From NCBI GenBank assembly GCA_945957365.1, contig CAMFKI010000003.1, positions 220,531 to 284,530 on the forward strand: a stretch of 64,000 nt of DNA. The letters are read 5' to 3'. Below the pieces are notes generated by a model. The model had not been told where the DNA came from, did no database searches, and was given only the letters and a program-made list of their open reading frames with translations. Position 1 is the stretch's first letter. Every line of letters starts with the position of its first letter. Made by a program: the position numbers and the translations under genes. Origin of the DNA: an uncultured Alphaproteobacteria bacterium (lineage in GTDB: Bacteria; Pseudomonadota; Alphaproteobacteria; Rhizobiales; Aestuariivirgaceae). Shown piece after piece: positions 63,341 through 64,000 of the stretch.

Positions 63341-64000
63341 TGCAGTTCCCTTATAGGAATATGATCTACAGGACCGACATGCCCGTGTAGCTCCTGAGAA
63401 GATGGGGCACCAGAGTTGTGTGCCTCGGGACCACGGACCTTGTTACTGGGGAACGGATCTGAAAGTTGTCTGTTCAACTCTTTATAAGCTTCCATGTCAG
63501 CGGCAGTCATTCCAGTTCTTTTGTCAATTTTCGCCATGTCGACCAACGCACGCTTTTCGGGACTAAACGCTTTTGACGGTGTCTCGGACGGAGTACTGTT
63601 TTCTATGGAGATCTTTGCAGAGCCCGGCCTTTCCACTGCAACCGCACTCCCCGGTTTTGCCAATGCCGGTCCGAAAAACTCTCCCCCCTCGATTTGTGGT
63701 GGTGTGATCTCGTTGGGGATGTGATTGGGGACGCTCATGCCCGTAAGCGGGTTAATGACCTTGGGTTCGATTGGCTCCGAAATATCCAGTGGGAGATCAT
63801 CCTCGGTCTCGTCTGCAATCTTTGTGCAGTTCTGACACTTCTCCTCTGACGTCTTGGTGGCCCTGCTCTGACTCGACGCACTGTCGCCTCCGCTGGTGTG
63901 GTCGTTCTTCCCGCCACCTCCCAGATCGCCATGATCGGTGACGTCGTCGTGTGCATCTTCGTAGGAATGCCCGTTTGCATCGCTGCCATTGATTGGATCG
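63337..64000 (-). CDS. Rhs-family polymorphic toxin, 3' end only
   Basis: At least 220 residues, open to the window edge. The first visible part ([20 protein letters not shown], then TDHGDLGGGGKN) is the end of the Rhs core and is nearly the same as in the orphan module. A C-x-x-C pair (KCQNCTKI) and KVINPLTGMSVPN follow; after this the sequence differs completely from the orphan. The tip ends [18 protein letters not shown]. Histidines in that end are candidates for a catalytic or metal site, without assignment. The gene probably encodes several thousand bases of YD repeats beyond the window. Confidence 0.82.
   Translation of the reverse strand, partial: DPINGSDANGHSYEDAHDDVTDHGDLGGGGKNDHTSGGDSASSQSRATKTSEEKCQNCTKIADETEDDLPLDISEPIEPKVINPLTGMSVPNHIPNEITPPQIEGGEFFGPALAKPGSAVAVERPGSAKISIENSTPSETPSKAFSPEKRALVDMAKIDKRTGMTAADMEAYKELNRQLSDPFPSNKVRGPEAHNSGAPSSQELHGHVGPVDHIPIRELQ

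Overview
The window looks like a chromosomal segment of a high-GC alphaproteobacterium, most likely order Hyphomicrobiales (Rhizobiales). Evidence for this placement: a GapR (DUF2312) gene next to DUF1244, N-formylglutamate amidohydrolase, DUF1036 and pyk; a chvE-gguA-gguB sugar importer; a three-subunit pntAA-pntAB-pntB transhydrogenase preceded by a small aa3-oxidase subunit IV-like gene; an Lrp-type regulator divergent from putA; and several families of large intergenic inverted repeats typical of this order. No rRNA, tRNA or CRISPR array was seen.

Layout. 0-9.3 kb (minus strand): a MotA/ExbB-like channel with a downstream OmpA/MotB-like partner cut by the window edge, the pnt operon, a GNAT acetyltransferase, an M3 oligoendopeptidase F and a P1B metal ATPase. 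9.4-14.8 kb (plus): a sigma-54-type response regulator, a YcbB-like L,D-transpeptidase and a YcbK-like DUF882 protein, that is, cell-wall functions, followed by a 239-bp tandem repeat. 15.5-23.4 kb: gapR/DUF1244/FGase on one strand and DUF1036/pyk on the other, then rpmJ and a MaoC-RbsD/FucU-ribokinase group. 23.5-33.5 kb: an orphan amino-acid binding protein, putA/putR, a secreted beta-propeller-like protein, class I aldolase and a Gfa-family protein with a histone-H1-like tail. 33.6-43.3 kb: a minus-strand operon (exported phytochelatin-synthase-like protease, cupin, GMC oxidoreductase) divergent from a plus-strand operon (proline iminopeptidase-like hydrolase and a complete peptide ABC importer). 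43.3-49.5 kb: a DEAD-box helicase and the chvE-gguA-gguB operon.

From about 49.5 kb the character changes: small hypothetical genes, lower GC, long non-coding stretches and unusual start codons. 52.3-61 kb resembles a genomic island or prophage remnant: a ParB-domain/DNA-methyltransferase fusion translationally coupled to two DUF5681 genes, a winged-helix/TM/TPR protein, unknown small proteins, a decayed IS3 orfA and an ArsR-SRPBCC pair with two matching palindromic operators. The right end (61-64 kb, minus strand) is an Rhs polymorphic-toxin locus: the 3' end of a main rhs gene with its coupled immunity candidate, an orphan rhs C-terminal module with its own immunity candidate, and a third frameshifted rhs remnant. 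One protein family of unknown function occurs twice, at 49.5 kb and inside the island at 58.7 kb.

The most interesting items are the rhs cassette array, the ParB-methyltransferase/DUF5681/DUF5681 operon, the exported phytochelatin-synthase-like protein divergent from a peptide-import operon, the histone-tailed Gfa protein, and the paralogous small-protein family.
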